64,000 nucleotides of DNA from Prosthecobacter sp. (GTDB taxonomy: Bacteria > Verrucomicrobiota > Verrucomicrobiia > Verrucomicrobiales > Verrucomicrobiaceae): positions 1-64,000 of the forward strand of contig JAURHS010000004.1 in NCBI GenBank assembly GCA_030833205.1, read 5' to 3'. The position numbers and the translations under genes were made by a program. This document shows positions 62,986 through 64,000 of the stretch, in pieces (within the stretch, counting starts at the first letter, position 1; each line of letters starts with the position of its first letter). Below the pieces are notes generated by a model that worked only from the letters and a program-made list of their open reading frames with translations, ran no database searches and was not told where the DNA came from.

Positions 62986-64000
62986 ATGATTGTGCCCGAA
63001 TTCCACGACTCTGCCGAGGCCAGGAGGCGCTTGGATTTGCTCATTGAGGAGCTGCCTGAGGGCGGAATGTTCACCGGCAAGCAGTGGGTCATCTCCCCAT
63101 GGGCGATGCCCCTGGGCGCGCGCCTCATTGAGCAACTCGAGGCCATGGGGCCAGCACTGAGGGCGTTTCAGCAAGCTTGCGAGGAGTTGTATCTCCGTGG
63201 CGTCAGTGAGGAGCGCTGGCGCTGGGTCACTGAGTTGTTGGACCTGGGCAAGCCGGCGGATCTGGTGCGCTGGGGCAGACATCCGCGCTGGCGTGGGGTT
63301 CTGCCAGGTGTCCTGCGCCCCGATTTTCTGCTCGCTGCCGACGATCGTCTGATCCTGACGGAGATTGACAGCGTGCCTGGGGGCATCGGGGTGACGGCCA
63401 GGCTTGCCCAATTGCATGCCCGGCTGGGTGACCTCATTCTCGGCGGTGAGCGTGGCATGCTTGAGGGCTTCGCTCGGGCCTTTCACGGTCATGACATTCT
63501 CATCTCTGCGGAGGCGGCAGACTACGCCCCGGAAATGATTTGGTTGGCCGATCAACTCGCCCGCGAGGGACAGGCCAAGCCAGAGGTCCTGCGTGCCGAG
63601 TGCGTCGCTGCAGACGATCTTCGCGGCCGCAGTCTTTACCGCTTCGTTGAGTTGTTTGACCTGCCCAATTTGAAGGATTCGCAGCAGTGGCTTGCCATGG
63701 CAGGGGAGGGCGTTCTGAGATTGGATGCAGCCCCCAAGGCCTTTTTGGAGGAGAAGCTATGGCTGGCCTTGTTCCATAGCCCTGCCCTCACGAGCTACTG
63801 GCGCGAGGCCTTAAGCGCTGAGCATCACTGGCGTCTCTCTGAGGTGATTCCCCAAGGCTGGGTCCTGGACCCAAGCCCATTGGGGGAGCAGCAACAGTGG
63901 CCAGGGCTCGCAGTTCATGATTTGATGGAGATTGCCGATTGGGGGCGGCGTCAGCGCGAGTTGGTGATCAAAATCAGCGGTTATTCTCCTTTGGCTTGGG
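62986..64000 (+). CDS. Hypothetical protein, possible ATP-grasp/glutathionylspermidine-synthase-like (3' truncated by window edge)
   Basis: Manual translation gives an open frame MIVPEFHDSAEARRRLDLLIEELPEGGMFTGKQW...RPDFLLAADDRLILTEIDSVPGGIG...LVIKISGYSPLAW with no stop before 64000; absent from the supplied ORF track. Confidence 0.65.
   Translation, partial: MIVPEFHDSAEARRRLDLLIEELPEGGMFTGKQWVISPWAMPLGARLIEQLEAMGPALRAFQQACEELYLRGVSEERWRWVTELLDLGKPADLVRWGRHPRWRGVLPGVLRPDFLLAADDRLILTEIDSVPGGIGVTARLAQLHARLGDLILGGERGMLEGFARAFHGHDILISAEAADYAPEMIWLADQLAREGQAKPEVLRAECVAADDLRGRSLYRFVELFDLPNLKDSQQWLAMAGEGVLRLDAAPKAFLEEKLWLALFHSPALTSYWREALSAEHHWRLSEVIPQGWVLDPSPLGEQQQWPGLAVHDLMEIADWGRRQRELVIKISGYSPLAW

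Overview
GC-rich chromosomal window with the gene content of a PVC-group bacterium, probably Verrucomicrobiota. Lineage indicators are TIGR02603-type heme-binding and DUF1549/DUF1553 cytochrome proteins, PQQ-like beta-propellers, bactofilins and SWIB. I support about 51 protein-coding genes. I saw no rRNA, tRNA, CRISPR array, transposase or prophage. Housekeeping genes include purB, recN, accD, accB-accC, tmk-holB, hisI, recR, glnS, xseA, purK, murA, surE and folB. These alternate with lineage-specific secreted or regulatory genes.

The best candidate for an under-described system is a three-gene cassette at 14890-18837. It encodes a zinc-ribbon MotA/TolQ/ExbB-like channel protein followed by two different single-TM ExbD/MotB-like proteins. 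Only one of the two keeps the TM-entry Asp that normally carries the proton, so a heteromeric, asymmetric motor is possible.

Other notable items: an exported methyltransferase-fold/beta-propeller/LamG protein divergent from a giant cytochrome protein; an OYE-like protein that has lost its catalytic segment, next to a LysR gene with a palindromic operator candidate; tandem bactofilins, one carrying zinc ribbons; a Ser/Thr kinase with duplicated PEGA-SUMF1 modules; and a UDG-fold protein lacking the usual Fe-S cysteines. All family calls come from reading motifs in the translations. No database search was run.
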